Assembly (NCBI GenBank): GCA_027257055.1
Contig: JAPVLO010001007.1
Span: 62,001-126,000, forward strand
DNA from: Cephalopachus bancanus
Taxonomy: Eukaryota > Chordata > Mammalia > Primates > Tarsiidae
Length of the DNA stretch: 64,000 nucleotides
Direction: 5' to 3'
The translations under genes and the position numbers were made by a program. The notes under the pieces were generated by a model. The model ran no database searches. It was not told where the DNA came from and saw only the letters and a list, made by a program, of their open reading frames with translations. Positions 1 through 11,254 of the stretch are shown piece after piece (position 1 is the stretch's first letter; each line of letters opens with the position of its first letter).

Positions 1-87
1 TGGTCTCGAACCCGTGGGCTCAGGCAGTCCTCTCACCTCGGCCTCCCAAAGTGCTGGAATTATAGGCGTGAGCTACCGTGCCCAGCC
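1..87 (-). mobile_element. Alu SINE, cut by window edge
   Basis: Only the 5' arm of an antisense Alu is present. It reads from the GGTCTCGAACCC part of the left arm to the element's first bases (complement of GGCTGGGCACGG). The rest lies before the window. Alu is a 7SL-RNA-derived, primate-specific retroposon moved by LINE-1. Confidence 0.93.
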
Positions 88-757
88 TTTCCTGTAGATC
101 TTTAGCTGGAATGTAAGTGGAGCCCAGGCTGAAATGCAGGCACTGGTAGGGGACAGGGAAATGGATCCCTGGCTAGGCCAGCATGCTGTTGTTCAAGAGG
201 AACTAGCTGGTGACAGCGCCTCCGTGCAGCTGCCCTACCCCCTTCCCCAATCACCCCCCCTCCATGGGTCTCCACCTGTCCTCCTAGAACACATGAGCTA
301 TCTAGGGACAAGCTGTGGCACTCTTTGTTTTGGGGTTGCCTCCCCACCTGTCCTGGGCATCTTGAGGGCGGGGGAGTGTCTTGTCCACCCATGTAGTCCA
401 GGACCTGGCCCCGAGTCAACGCTCAGATACAGGTGAAAGCAGTCTCTTCCTGACAGCAGAAGAAACCTTAGTTTCCAAAGACCAATTCACTCGGGAGCAG
501 ATGGAGGGCAGAGCCAAGGAGGGGGGTCGTTTCACGCAGGGCAGCTGTCGTTTGGCAAAACCCAGGGTGTAACTCTACCCAGAGGGAAGTGGTGTCCCGG
601 CAGCTCCTCAGAGGTGGAAGATAAGCCGTGCCTGCCACCAGGCTACGAGACCATTTGTGAGTGGAGTTGCGAACAGTGGCTCCAGGGAAGTGCATGGGTG
701 TCCTGGGCCCCTGAGCTCCAACTAAGCCGGCCTCTCCCTTACCCGGATACAGCTCCC
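88..757. other. Unique sequence, nothing recognised
   Basis: GC-moderate sequence with only short overlapping ORFs on both strands. None has a recognisable domain or a convincing splice context. Confidence 0.5.
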
Positions 758-759
758 CA

Positions 760-865
760 TGGTTGTTGGGGACTTTATTCTTGTCCTGTTGTCTCTGGGG
801 GCCCCAGGTCAGTATCCAGCATAGCGCTCGGCACTGGATAAGGGTTTATGGAATTGAATATTTTA
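760..865 (+). repeat. LINE-2 3'-end fragment
   Basis: The order resembles the diverged L2 3' terminus: a Cys/Thr-type 'cttgtcctgttgtctctg' stretch, then 'cagcatagcgctcggcactgg', then a degenerate AATA-rich end. It is heavily diverged and assigned only by consensus recall. Confidence 0.4.
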
Positions 866-988
866 AATGCATGGAAAAGCATGTCATGAAAGGAACTGCG
901 AGGTAGTTTAGCCATCAGTGAAGTCTTAATATGGACTGAGGATAGTAGTACCTTCATTCATGTGAGTTTCTCTATATTAGGTTTTCTT

Positions 989-1271
989 TTTTGAGTTGGG
1001 GTCTCACTCTGTTGCCCAGACTGGAGTGCAGTGGCACGTGCACAGACACCCCACGTCGACCTGCTGGTCTCTGGCAATCCTTCCGCCTCAGTCTTCCAAG
1101 TAGCCAGAACTACAGGTGAGCGCTACCATGCCTGGCTAATTTTTGATTTATTGCAGAGACGAGGCCTTGCCAAGTTGCCCTGGGCGGGTCTCGAACCTGT
1201 GGGCTGAGGCAATCCACTCGCCTCGGCCTCCCAAAGTGCTGGGATTACAGGCTGAGCCACCGAGCCCGGCC
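989..1271 (-). mobile_element. Alu SINE, full length
   Basis: Antisense Alu that starts with a short T-run and ends at the complement of GGCCGGGCTCGG. It is flanked by a 16-bp TSD, 973-988 and 1272-1287, matching at 15 of 16 (TATATTAGGTTTTCTT against TATAATAGGTTTTCTT). It carries the derived GAGTTGGGGTCTCACT and TGATTTATTG changes of the local Alu branch. Confidence 0.96.
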
Positions 1272-1287
1272 TATAATAGGTTTTCTT

Positions 1288-3063
1288 AAAACAGAATCCA
1301 CTGGATACTCATTACTAAGACAGTTGGAGTGTTTAGGACTCCCCAGCAAATCTAGACAGGATCTCTTCAGAGGAAGTGAGGGACCACCGCCCCCACCACC
1401 CACCACAAAGGCCCTGGGAGCTCTGAAGGGGGACGAGGTCCAAGACAGAGCAGGGTTCAGCGGCCACTCTGTCCAGTACATGGGAGGCTCACAGACGTCT
1501 TGGGGTAACCTAGGCTCTTTCAGAGCTTGTAACCCTTCCTTAGTAGCTTTCCTCATGGAGTTGCCAGCAGTGAGTTGAAAAGTCTAGAAATCTCATAGAT
1601 CTTCAAGAAAGGAAAAAAGGAGGAAGAAGAAAAGGAAGAAAGAAATGCAAGAAAAGGAGAACAAGATCCGACACCAGGGCATCCTTCTGGACAGTTCTAA
1701 AGTGCTCAGGACCTCTGCAGAGAAAGACAGAACCTCTCTCTGGGTCTTCGTCCTGGATATGGAGGGTGGAGGAGGAGGGTGAAATGGGAGCACCTAAAAG
1801 CTTCCTCCAACACGCATGTTTTTCTACCGTCATCCTGGAAACGTTTTTGTTGTTGTTTGTTTGTTTTTTTAGTTAAACCACTTTTCATCTCAGAACTGGA
1901 ATTGTTCCTAAAAGTCCCATATTAAGGACCTACCTTTTGGGCTATGAAGATGTTTTCATAAAACAACACTGGGCTTTTCAAATTGAGGCACGAGCGCTGT
2001 AGGGTGGCCTGTGGGGGAAGCATACAAAGGCACCCATAGACAGCGTGTTCCTGGGACAACCTTTGCTCACAGACTTGGAGGCAAGCATGATTTTTATGTC
2101 AAAGCGAACATGGATATTTTATGGCAGTGGATGCAAAAAAGCGTGTGTGTTTCCAATTAAAAGCAGGACCCTTTAAGGATACTTTAGCTCACAGGCAGAC
2201 CCCTTGGGCTATACTGACACTCCTCTCCTTTGGGAGTGCTCATTCACAAACTTCTGCCACCAGGGGCTCTTGAGTGGAAAGTTTGAGTAGGTAGTTTATT
2301 AAGTTATTAAAGACCAAGAACTCATCAATGCCAAGTGCCTGATCAAGTTTAGAGCTGGCCCGTCACGGGGCATTAGGGGCTAGCATGGTGGGAGCTCGGG
2401 GCCCAGTGGTTTCACATGAGTTGCACATAAGAACACCAAGTCCAGGGATATGGCCTCTTGCCCAAAGAAACACAATTTGACCCTGTGTCTGTTGACTCCA
2501 CCCTAGACTCTCCTTGAACTGGTGGCAAAGACAACAAGGTCCCCAAGACCTGGTGACCAGGACAGACTGCAGCTGAAGCTAAGAACTGGTCCTCTATCGC
2601 AAGAGACCTTAAAACACAAAGTCCCTGAGGGCAGGCCACCTCATACAGGGAGTATGTGGGAGAGAGAGCAGTGTTGGAGCCTTTCTGGGGGAAGCCCTGC
2701 ATTTGGACTTGGAGTTGCAAGGTGTGCTGGCGTGAAGAGTCTCAGGCTAGGAAGGTGGGTTCCGGGTTCAAGGTCAGACGTGCCACTGAGGGCCAAGCCC
2801 CATCCCCCATGAGCTTTACAGTGACCTCTGTGACCAGAAGGGCCATCATCGTTAAGGTGCCTTCAAGCCCTGGGATTCCAGGCTCCACACTCAGATCTGC
2901 AAGAACTGGGAAGAGCAGAGTAGGGTCCTGGGGTGGTGATCCCTACGCAGACCCAGGAGTAATCACAGAGGGGGAGGGGGCAAGAAGAGGTGTGCTTGTC
3001 ACAGGGAGGGACTCTGGCTCCCAGCCCATCATGCCTTTGTAAGACCCAGGGACCTGTTTATCT
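1288..3063. other. Unique sequence with a purine tract
   Basis: Largely unique. A purine-only low-complexity tract (AAGGAAAAAAGGAGGAAGAAG type) lies at 1603-1660. About 2745-2880 may hold a very old MIR remnant ('gggttcaaggtcag', then 'tttacagtgacctctgtgacc'). I see no supported coding exon. Confidence 0.45.
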
Positions 3064-3358
3064 GTGGTCAGCTGAACAATGGACCCCAAAGATGTCTATG
3101 TTCCAAGTCCTGGAACATGAAAGGTTGCCTGACATGGGAAAAGAGTCTTTGCAGGTGTGAATAAATCAAACTGAACTATCAGGGTGGGCCTGAAACACAA
3201 TTGCAAATTTCCTTCTCTAAGACGGAGGTGAAGAAACGAGAAGGTGATGCGAGGACACAGCAAAGAGATGTGGAGGTTCTCCACTGCTAGCACTGGAGCA
3301 GATGAGGAAGGAACCATGAGCCAAGTTCTGCAAGAATGCAACTCCAGGAAATGGAAAT

Positions 3359-3640
3359 GGGCTGGGTGTGGTGGTGCACACCAGTGACCTCAGCACTTTG
3401 GGAGGTTAAGGTGGGGGATTGCTTGAGACCAGCAGTTTGAGAGACCAGCCTGGGCAATATAGCAAGAACCCATCTCCACAAGAAATCAAAAAATTAGCTG
3501 GGTGTGGTGGTACACACCTGTAGTCTCAGCGACTGGGGAGACTGAGGAGAGAGGATCACCTGAACGCAGGAGGTCGAGGCTTCAGTGAGCTGTGATCATG
3601 CACTCCAGCCTGGGCAACAGAGTGAGATACTGACTTCAAA
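3359..3640 (+). mobile_element. Old AluJ-type SINE
   Basis: Dimeric Alu (GGCTGGGTGTGGTGG... linker AAATCAAAAAATTAGCTGGG ... CAGCCTGGGCAACAGAGTGAG) inserted in the MLT1 LTR. It keeps AluJ bases (TTGCTTGAGACCAGCAG) and lacks most derived local changes, so it is one of the older copies here. I saw no clear TSD because the tail has become a microsatellite. Confidence 0.93.
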
Positions 3641-3829
3641 AAAAGAAAGAAAGAGAGAGAGAAAAGGAAGGAAGGAAGGAAAGAAGGAGGGAGGGAGGGA
3701 GGGAAGGAGGGAAGGGGGAAGGAGGGGAGGGGAGGGGGAGAGAGAAAAAGAAAGAACGAACGAAAGAATGAAAGAAAGAGAGAAAGAGAGAAAGAAAGAA
3801 AGAAAGAAAAAAGAAAACGAATGAAAACT
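3641..3829 (+). repeat. Purine microsatellite grown from an Alu tail
   Basis: About 190 bp of pure A and G on the plus strand with rare C: (GAAA)n, (GGAA)n, (GGGA)n and (GGGGA)n blocks. It starts exactly where the Alu poly(A) should be. Four GGG runs with 1-nt loops at 3689-3703 fit a G-quadruplex, and the mirror-like purine run could form triplex DNA. Confidence 0.95.
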
Positions 3830-3985
3830 GTCTCCCAGAGCTCAGCCACCCACACTTTGGCTTGAGCCCCAGGAAGAGGATTTCAGACTCACCTCCACAT
3901 CTGGAGGAGGATAAACGTGTGCTGTTTTAAGCCCCCAGATGTGTGGTAATTTGTTACCTCATAAGAATGAATGCAGTATCCAGGG

Positions 3986-5149
3986 AAGACATTACCCTTC
4001 AGTCTGATAAGCCGTGGTAAACCCAGCTATTCCCACTGGGACAGTTGGCCAAGCTCAGGCACAGGCTGCTGGTGGAAGGCAGGAAGCAGGGGCCAGGTGG
4101 GGGCGAGGCCAGCACAGGCAAGTGCGTCCTGTGCCCCAGGAGCTGGTGGCGAGGGGGTGGGGTGGGGGCCTGAGCAGGGCAGGGCCTCATGCATTTGGGG
4201 ACCCTTGCTCTCTAACCCCAGAAGGCCTCTGACAAGTACCAGGTTGCAGAACCAGGTCACAGACGTCCTAACCTGGGAGACCCTCCAAACAGGGCTGATC
4301 CAGGCCTGCGAGTTCCTCCCAGCTGACTGCAGAAATCTCATTACTTTCAGAAGCTTAAAATTTTTTTCCTCCAGATTCTTTCAAAACTTAGGACCAGCAT
4401 GGCCTTAATCCCCATGGGTCCCATGATACCACAAGCCCTTCCACAGTACCAGCAGGCCACAGCCTCACCTGAGCTCTGAAACTTGCTGGGGGAGGAGGGT
4501 GCTGTCACAACCCCTGGCCCTTGGCTGACTTTGAGTCCCACCTTCTCAAAGACAACCTTTCCCCGACTCTGTTTTCCCAACTCTGGCCGATTCTTCGGTG
4601 GCCTTGGAGGGGCTCAAATGAGGGTACACGAGAGAGAACATGAAGTCCAAATTCAGGAACAGGGTAGCCTGGTTTTGGGAAGAGCTTGCAGAGCACAAAC
4701 AGGAGAATCTGAAAATAGAATAAAGAAAGTACATGATAGGTGAGGGAATGACAATGGAGGAAAAACAGGTTAGGCCTCACTCAATGAGAGAGAAAGAAAA
4801 TCAAGGTTCTGATTTTTCATCCTTTATTCTCTGCCATCACCAAGGGCTACAGCACCAGCAGTCACATATTCTCCAGAAAAGCGAAGAAATGGAAAACCTT
4901 GATTAACTAGCGTCTAGACCAACCCTCCTCTTCCCCTATTCTAGTGTCTGAAGCTTTCACTTAGCAAGAATCCCTTCTGCAGATTTGGCTCTAATCAAGA
5001 AATAAAAATAGCTTCAAGAAAAGCAAAAATCTTCCACACAAGATTTTAAAAGCCAAAACGCCGCATCCCCTCTGTGGCATGGGCCCAGAGGACATTCATC
5101 TCATCTGGCCCCAGGCCTCCAGACCCTCTTTGTTCCATCCCACCATGAC
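3986..5149. other. Unique sequence, nothing recognised
   Basis: Mixed-composition DNA with several 70-145-codon ORFs that overlap on both strands. None shows a known motif. 4735-5060 is A-rich without a repeat I can name. Confidence 0.45.
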
Positions 5150-5610
5150 TCCAGAGGGGAGTCTTCCTTTAAAAGGTTCTGATTAGGGCTGGGCTCAGAG
5201 GCTCAGCCTGTCATCCCAGTGCTTTGGGAGGCCAAGGCGAGTGGACTGCCTGAGCCTGAGGGTTCAAGACCCACCCGAGCAACTTGGTGAGACTTCGTCT
5301 CTACAGTAAATAAAAAATTAGCTGGGTGTGGTACTGCACGCCTGTAGTTCCAGCTACTCAGAAGGCTGAGGCGGAAAGATCGCCAGAGCCCAGAAGGTCG
5401 ATGCTGGGGTGGCCGTGAGTGTGTCACTGCCCTCCAGCCCGGGCAACAGAGTGAGACTCCAATTCAAAAAAAAAAGGTTCTGTTAGGTCACTTCTCTGCT
5501 CAAAAATCTGCAATGGCTCCCTGTTGTCCCCAGAATAAAGTTCACGTTTTCTAGCCTTAAAATCTCAGGCTCCGTTGTGAGCTCTCCTTCCTCTGCTCTT
5601 ACTAGTCTTA
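5150..5610 (+). repeat. LINE-2 3' fragment, split by an Alu
   Basis: The pieces at about 5150-5185 and 5476-5610 join into the typical L2 3' motif order: GGTTCTGATTAGGTCACTTC, TGCTCAAAAATCTGCAATGG, CTCCCTGTTGTCCCCAG, AATAAAGTTCACG. The Alu at 5186 landed inside it. Confidence 0.72.
5186..5475 (+). mobile_element. Alu SINE (derived local branch)
   Basis: Starts GGGCTGGGCTCAGAGGCTCAG and ends CTCCAATTCAAAAAAAAAA. The TSD is AAGGTTCTGATTA / AAGGTTCTGTTA, with one base lost in one copy. It has the GGCTCAGCCTGTCATCCC start and GTAGTTCCAGCTACTC of the derived branch. Confidence 0.95.
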
Positions 5611-6172
5611 ATAGAGGACTTCCCACAGGTTTTTGACCTCTGCTGTAACACCTTGGCCTCGACTGCCTCCCAGTGTGTTCACTTAGAGATGGCCCTCAGG
5701 TCATCCAAGATGAGACTCATGGAACTCATCACTCCCACAAACTTTGCCCTTCTTCAACCTTGCCTGCTCTAGTTCTCTCAAGCCAAAATCATCGTGTGGC
5801 ACAGGCTGACCACCAAAGCCATTTCCTCCTCTTCCTGGACACACAGTTTGGACTACATTTCCCAGGCCCCTTTGCGGTTAGGAGCAGCCATGAGAACAAG
5901 CGGAGCCCGAAGAATTGAGGCAGCCAGTGATTTACAACCCTTCAAAGTCTGCCCCATAAAAACCTCCTCCGATTCCCATTCCCCTTTTTTTTCTATTGGG
6001 CTGGAGGGAGACAACCTCCGGGGTGACCATGGGGAGCTATGTGTTGAGTAGATTAGCTCCACAAGATGAAAGAAGCCTGGGTCCCTGAGTCACTGCTTGG
6101 AAGAGAGCTACCCAACTGGGGACACTCAAACCGAACTACTACATGAACAAAAAATAAGCTTTTGTTGTATCA

Positions 6173-6732
<560 letters not shown>

Positions 6733-6760
6733 CTTTTATTGTGTCAATCTACTGAGATGT

Positions 6761-7165
6761 GTCGTGCTCATTTGTCTTACCTCTCTTGCTCAGAAGCCAA
6801 GCCTTGTCTATTTTAAGTCCTTGTGTCTCTTGATTTTCTTCCTTTCTTCTCACCCACTTTGCTAGTTCTGGCCTCAACATCTCCGGTCTCCTAGCTAGTC
6901 TCCACACTTCCCCCAGATAGCCACTGCTCTTCGTCTGAGGCCCAAAGTGCGCCTAGAAAGCAGGCGTGAACCTCAGAGGAGAGCAAGATGCAGGTGAGGG
7001 CAGAGATTGAAGAGACAGAGGAGCCGAGCCCAGCCTAGATCAGCTGATCCCCGGCCAGCCCTCATGACTTGCTGAATTTTGTAGAGATTTGCTTAGGAGA
7101 AAAGGCTAATTGATAGCAGTAATTCTATCATGAGATTTCACCCATGCCTGCTGAAAGAGAGTGCT
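6761..7165. other. Unique sequence, nothing recognised
   Basis: Short unique gap between two LTRs, with no motif that I could assign. Confidence 0.45.
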
Positions 7166-7540
7166 GAGGTCTGAATAAGTTTTATGTTGAAACTTAATCC
7201 CCACTGTGGCATTATTGAGGGGTGGGGCCTCTCAGAGGTGACTGGGTCATGAGGGCTCTGGCCTCGTGAATGGATTCAGTCATGGATTAATGGATTAGTG
7301 GGTTATCACGGAAGTGGGACTGTAGTCTCATAAGAGGAAGAGAGACCTGAGCTAACACACTCAGCCCCCTCACCATGAGATGACCTGTGTGTCTCAGGAC
7401 TCTGCAGGGAGGCCCCACTAGCAAAGAAGGCCCTCTCTGGACACCTCAGCTTCCAAACCTGTAAGAAGGAAATTCCTGTTCTTTACAAAGTACCCAGTTT
7501 CAGGTATCTTGTTATAAGCAACAGAAAATGAACTAAGACA
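7166..7540 (+). mobile_element. MaLR LTR (MST/MLT1A-like), near complete
   Basis: Typical order: AGGTCTGAATAAGTTTTATG, TTGAAACTTAATCCCCACTG, TTGAGGGGTGGGGCCTCTC, GTGACTGGGTCATGAGGGC, CATAAGAGGAAGAGAGACC, CACCATGAGATGACC, ending CTTGTTATAAGCAACAG and AACTAAGACA. Its length of about 375 bp is right for a solitary LTR. Confidence 0.82.
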
Positions 7541-9224
7541 GAGAGGTTTCTTTTCAGTCTTTGGTGTGGCCCCAGACTGGAGGCAGTCATCATTTCCTCC
7601 AAGTCTAGGGTGTGTCTGAAGGAGGAAGGATGAAGTGGACTCTCCAGGAGCAGCAGAGACAAGCAACCCTGAGAAATGGAGGCGCCAGAGGGAGCCCCAC
7701 GACGTGATTTAAGGCCTGGATCCAGCCCCTGGGCTCCCAAATATGGGAGCCAAAGACAACTACCCCTTTCTGATCTAGACTTCTTCCATAGGCAACTGAA
7801 CATCTGTGTATAATAAACTGTTCGTAAATTTTACCCAATAAGTGCCCAGTCAGAAAGGATTGTCCAGCATTGTCTGACATAATCAGAAAAGGACTGAAGA
7901 GAATTTTCTAGAAAAAATGCAGGACAAAATACGTGGGTGGAGGCCTCAGGCCCAGGGCTCGGTTCCCATTCCCACTGGAAGTCCAGTTGGCTTCCTGTGA
8001 CACTACAGGTTTGATCAAAGCCTGCATTCTCAGCGTAGTCTGGTTCATCAAGGCTGTACTACAAGATCTACAAAAATGTCTAAAGGCAATCGGGGGTAGG
8101 GGGTGTGGAAAATGGCAGAAGGAACCAGAATACGGAAAAAGAAGACTGGGAACCCGGGAAGGAGACGCGAGGCAGGTGTGATTTCCCAACTGAGAGAGCA
8201 TCACGGAAATGGAGGATTGTTTAAAAGGCAATAATTTGTTCAGCTGTAATTGCAGATCTTTCTGCCTGATAGATGCTCTTTGTGTTCCTAGAGAAATTTA
8301 ACAGAGCAATAACTGTTTTAATGACACCCCTCCCACTACTGTTCACCCTACCCCTGGGTGCCAGACGGTCAAAGTATGCTCTAAAAACATGGGCATTCGT
8401 CATCCTCCCAGAAAGTGGCTATGCCCTACAGCCCGGAAGGCTCACTTTCATTGTCCCCATATATCTTCAGTAGTGGTGTCCCTGGCATAGGTAAACTGAG
8501 ACAGGGAGGGGCCATCGCACTTAGGTAGGGAAGGGGCAACTCTGGGAGGTCCCGGCTCCTCCATCACCCTCTAGGGATTTCTCCAGCCAGGCCTAAATTC
8601 CAAGTTGGGTTTTTTTGTTTGTTTTTGTCTTTGTCTTCAAGAGACAGAATCTTGTTCTGTTGCCCAGGTCAGAGAGTTCTATAAGACTGTTGGGGACTTA
8701 GATAACCTGAACTTGGGACTTGAAGTTTCTGAAAGCATATTGGTTGGGAACATTACCTGTGGGTTTGCTTTGGGTCACAGGTTTATATGACTTTGGCGAG
8801 TGCCTCTGGGCTTGAGTAACAACTGGCACAATTTTATTTGTTGTGGTTGTTTAAGGAGCAGGAATTATTGGCCACCCCAGGAGTTGAAGATCTTTTCCCT
8901 CCTGTGCTAGCACAGTGTGTGTGGTTCTTAGGAGCAGTTGCAACCCCCTCCCCCAGGCCACAGGGCTGGCCAAATCCAAGGAGCAGGTGGGGACAACCGC
9001 CTCTCACCAGTCATACTTAAAAGGAAGGATCTGGGGAGGCTGACAGAGGAGTCTGGTGGCTGATGGTTGGGGTTACTTTCTTTCTCTCATGTAAATTCTA
9101 TTAGGATGAAGATTGTGGCTTCACCTGTGGTGACCAGCTGTCCCCCTTTGCCCAGAACTTTAACCTGGAAAGCCTTGCCTCCCAGGGAATCCCTCAGTTC
9201 CAGGAAAACCAGGATGGGCAGTTA
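7541..9224. other. Unique sequence with one tiny Alu-like scrap
   Basis: No known repeat apart from the short fragment at 8625-8668. ORFs are short and overlapping. A simple AT/GT-rich patch lies at about 8600-8635. Confidence 0.45.
8625..8668 (-). mobile_element. Possible extremely short Alu fragment
   Basis: GAGACAGAATCTTGTTCTG followed by TTGCCCAGG matches the antisense 3' end of an Alu right arm. It is preceded by T/G-rich sequence that could be an old poly(A) complement. The match ends after about 30 bp, so it is either a severely 5'-truncated Alu or coincidence. Confidence 0.45.
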
Positions 9225-9295
9225 TTTTAGTTAGCCCCAGGACACATATATAGTAGACACTAAACAAATATTTGTTGTATAAACATATTTATGTT
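9225..9295 (+). repeat. L2/MIR-type 3' end
   Basis: CCAGGACACATATATAGTAG followed by ACACTAAACAAATATTTGTTG is the standard 'cacatagtaggcactcaataaatatttgttg' end shared by L2 and MIR, moderately diverged. Confidence 0.5.
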
Positions 9296-9359
9296 TATTT
9301 AGTTCGATTTAATATCATCGGATCTCACAGACTCATGTTGAACAGGCATATAGCAAAGC

Positions 9360-9480
9360 AGCCCATTTCTTGAACTCTGCAGTTTGCAAAGCTCTTTTGT
9401 GTAAACCACCCAGACCGGGTCCTCCCTGAAAGGTGGTTGGCGAATGGAAAGGTAGGTGGTTCTCCCAAGGCTGTCACTGC
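9360..9480 (-). repeat. Possible MIR remnant
   Basis: GTTTGCAAAGCTCTTTTG, then CCTGAAAGGTGGTTGGCG, then CTCCCAAGGCTGTCAC follows the order of an antisense MIR core with much divergence. Weak call. Confidence 0.3.
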
Positions 9481-9530
9481 CTGCCTTCTAGCCTGGGAAA
9501 GCTCAGGTCAGTCTGGCAGCTCCAAAGCAG

Positions 9531-9577
9531 AGGCTGGAGGGAGGGGTGGGGGAGGGAAGGCTGGAGGGAGGGGTGGG
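9531..9577 (+). repeat. Direct duplication with G-quadruplex motif
   Basis: A 20-bp block (AGGCTGGAGGGAGGGGTGGG) occurs exactly twice, at 9531-9550 and 9558-9577, a 27-bp period. Across 9539-9556 the plus strand reads GGG-A-GGGG-T-GGGGG-A-GGG, an ideal quadruplex pattern with three single-base loops. Confidence 0.9.
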
Positions 9578-9579
9578 TA

Positions 9580-11080
9580 GCCAGGATGAGGGCAGGGCCT
9601 TGAGGGAAGGGAACCCTTCCCCAGCGCTCCACTGCTTCTGGGCTGGAGCTTCTCCTTCCAGACCTGCCAGGGAGTAGGGCATCTCTCTATTCCTTTCAAC
9701 AAGAAGGCGCTCATCCTTCATTTCCCTCCAGACATTTCCCAGAAGCATTTTGGCAAGAAGTTGAGTTGGGAATGGATGCTCTGCATTCACGAGAGGAACC
9801 CCCAGGGAGTTCAGAGGTGTGCAAGGAAGAGGGAACCCACATCCCACAGTGCATAGCAGAGATTTGTGTCACCGACAACTCGGCTCCTGCAGCAGTGAGC
9901 TGCAGGTTCTGGTTGGGAAGCCACGAGTTCTAAGTACAGCCCAGCCAACACAGCTTTCAACAGAGACTAAAACTGCTTCCTGCTGGCCAATCTGTGACCT
10001 CATCTGGGTAGTAATTAGGAAACCCTCCTGGGCAGTGAGTGCAGTCATCACCCTGGACAGAGACTCTCTCTTCTCCAGAAGAGCAGAGTGACCTGCCCCA
10101 GTTCCTGGGCCACAGAGAAGTCGGTCCCAGGTAGTGAGAGGGTTCATGTCTTCCCGGACACAGACGCAAAGATCCACTTCTGAATTCTGGAGGGAATATT
10201 CCAGAATCCTCAGTGGGCTGTCGAGGGTTGGTGAGGCCATCACACTCCTCATGCTGTGTCCACCCACCCAACACAGGACTGTCTCTAGGAAGCTTCCTTT
10301 GCTGGGTGTCTGGGGCCCTGGCTTGGAGTGGAAACAGTGCAGGACTCAGGGTCTGAGAATGAGCAGCACAGTGGGCGGCTAGGTCTGCAGGGCATGGGAC
10401 CTGGGTGGCCATGGGAGGGGCCTGAATTCTGCCTTTGTCTCCTCCTTTCCCCCACTGCCACCTCCACAGGCCCCATCAGCCCTCAGGAACCAGACTCATT
10501 TTGCTTCCCACCTTCCCTCTCTGTTCACGGTCATCCATGATGTGCAGGCCACAAGGCTCCAGCGGTACGGTGTGACGCTGGATGTATGGTGTCTCTTGTT
10601 GTTGGGGCCTTCTTTTTTTGCCAGGGTCACACCCAACACAGTAGGGCACATATGGTGTGTGTATTGGGGGTATGGACACGTCCACCACATATAGGACATC
10701 ACAGTTGGGTGCTGGCAGAGATATCAGTGATGACCACGATGACAATGAGAGTGGCATGCGGGGGTAGATAGACAGAGGAGATGGCCGGCAGTGACAACCC
10801 ACTGGCAGTGCAGGGAGTTCCAGCACTCAGACTGAGGGTGGAGGCAGCGTCTCCTTCGGTACTGCAGGTTTGGGCTTGCCATCACCAGTCCACGGATGTG
10901 CCCCTGCTACAGATTCCAAGTCACTCCCTGCCCCGTGGCATGGCTCGGTCCATCCCTGTCAAATGGTACACGTGGGGATAACAGCGAAACTCTGGACGAA
11001 CTCGACACTGCGAGGAGAGCACAGCAACAAGGGTGCCACGCCTGGGTGTATGGGGCAGCCCCCCAGTCAGGAGAGCTCAG
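9580..11080. other. GC-rich unique sequence, nothing recognised
   Basis: No interspersed repeat seen. ORFs of up to 151 codons occur on both strands (for example 9957-10412, minus) without any motif or codon signal that singles one out. Confidence 0.45.
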
Positions 11081-11254
11081 GTGTGAAGGAGCCTGGGCGT
11101 GAAGGCGCATTGGCGTGAAGAAGCACGGACCTGAAGAAGCATCGGGAGCACGGGCGTTGAAGAAGCACAAGCGTGAAGGACCCCAGGTATGAAGGACCCT
11201 GGGCGCCAAGGAGCACCCGGTGTGAGGCAGCAGTAGGTGTGAGGGAGCACGGGC
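11081..11254 (+). repeat. Degenerate 16-bp minisatellite
   Basis: About ten units of a GTGAAGGAGCACGGGC-like word: GTGAAGGAGCCTGGGC, GTGAAGGCGCATTGGC, GTGAAGAAGCACGGAC, then less regular copies, ending GTGAGGGAGCACGGGC. Unit length is mostly 16 bp, with one longer copy near 11129-11153. Units drift but the frame of the repeat holds. A possible stray unit lies at 11615-11640. Confidence 0.85.

Larger units (their letters stand above)
3064..3985 (+). mobile_element. MLT1-type MaLR LTR, split by an Alu
   Basis: ERVL-MaLR LTR in two pieces. The left piece (3064-3358) reads GCTGAACAATGGACCCCAAAG, GGGAAAAGAGTCTTTGCAGG and CAGGGTGGGCCTGA. The right piece (about 3831-3985) reads CGTGTGCTGTTTTAAGC and TGTGGTAATTTGTTAC, the usual MLT1 3' end. 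Alu 3359-3640 and its purine tail interrupt it. It is an old solitary LTR with no internal retroviral sequence. Confidence 0.78.

Noticed and set aside
1245..1556. 103-codon minus ORF and 84-codon plus ORF around 1324-1578
   Set aside because: No domain, opposite-strand overlap, and part of one lies in the Alu at 989-1271.
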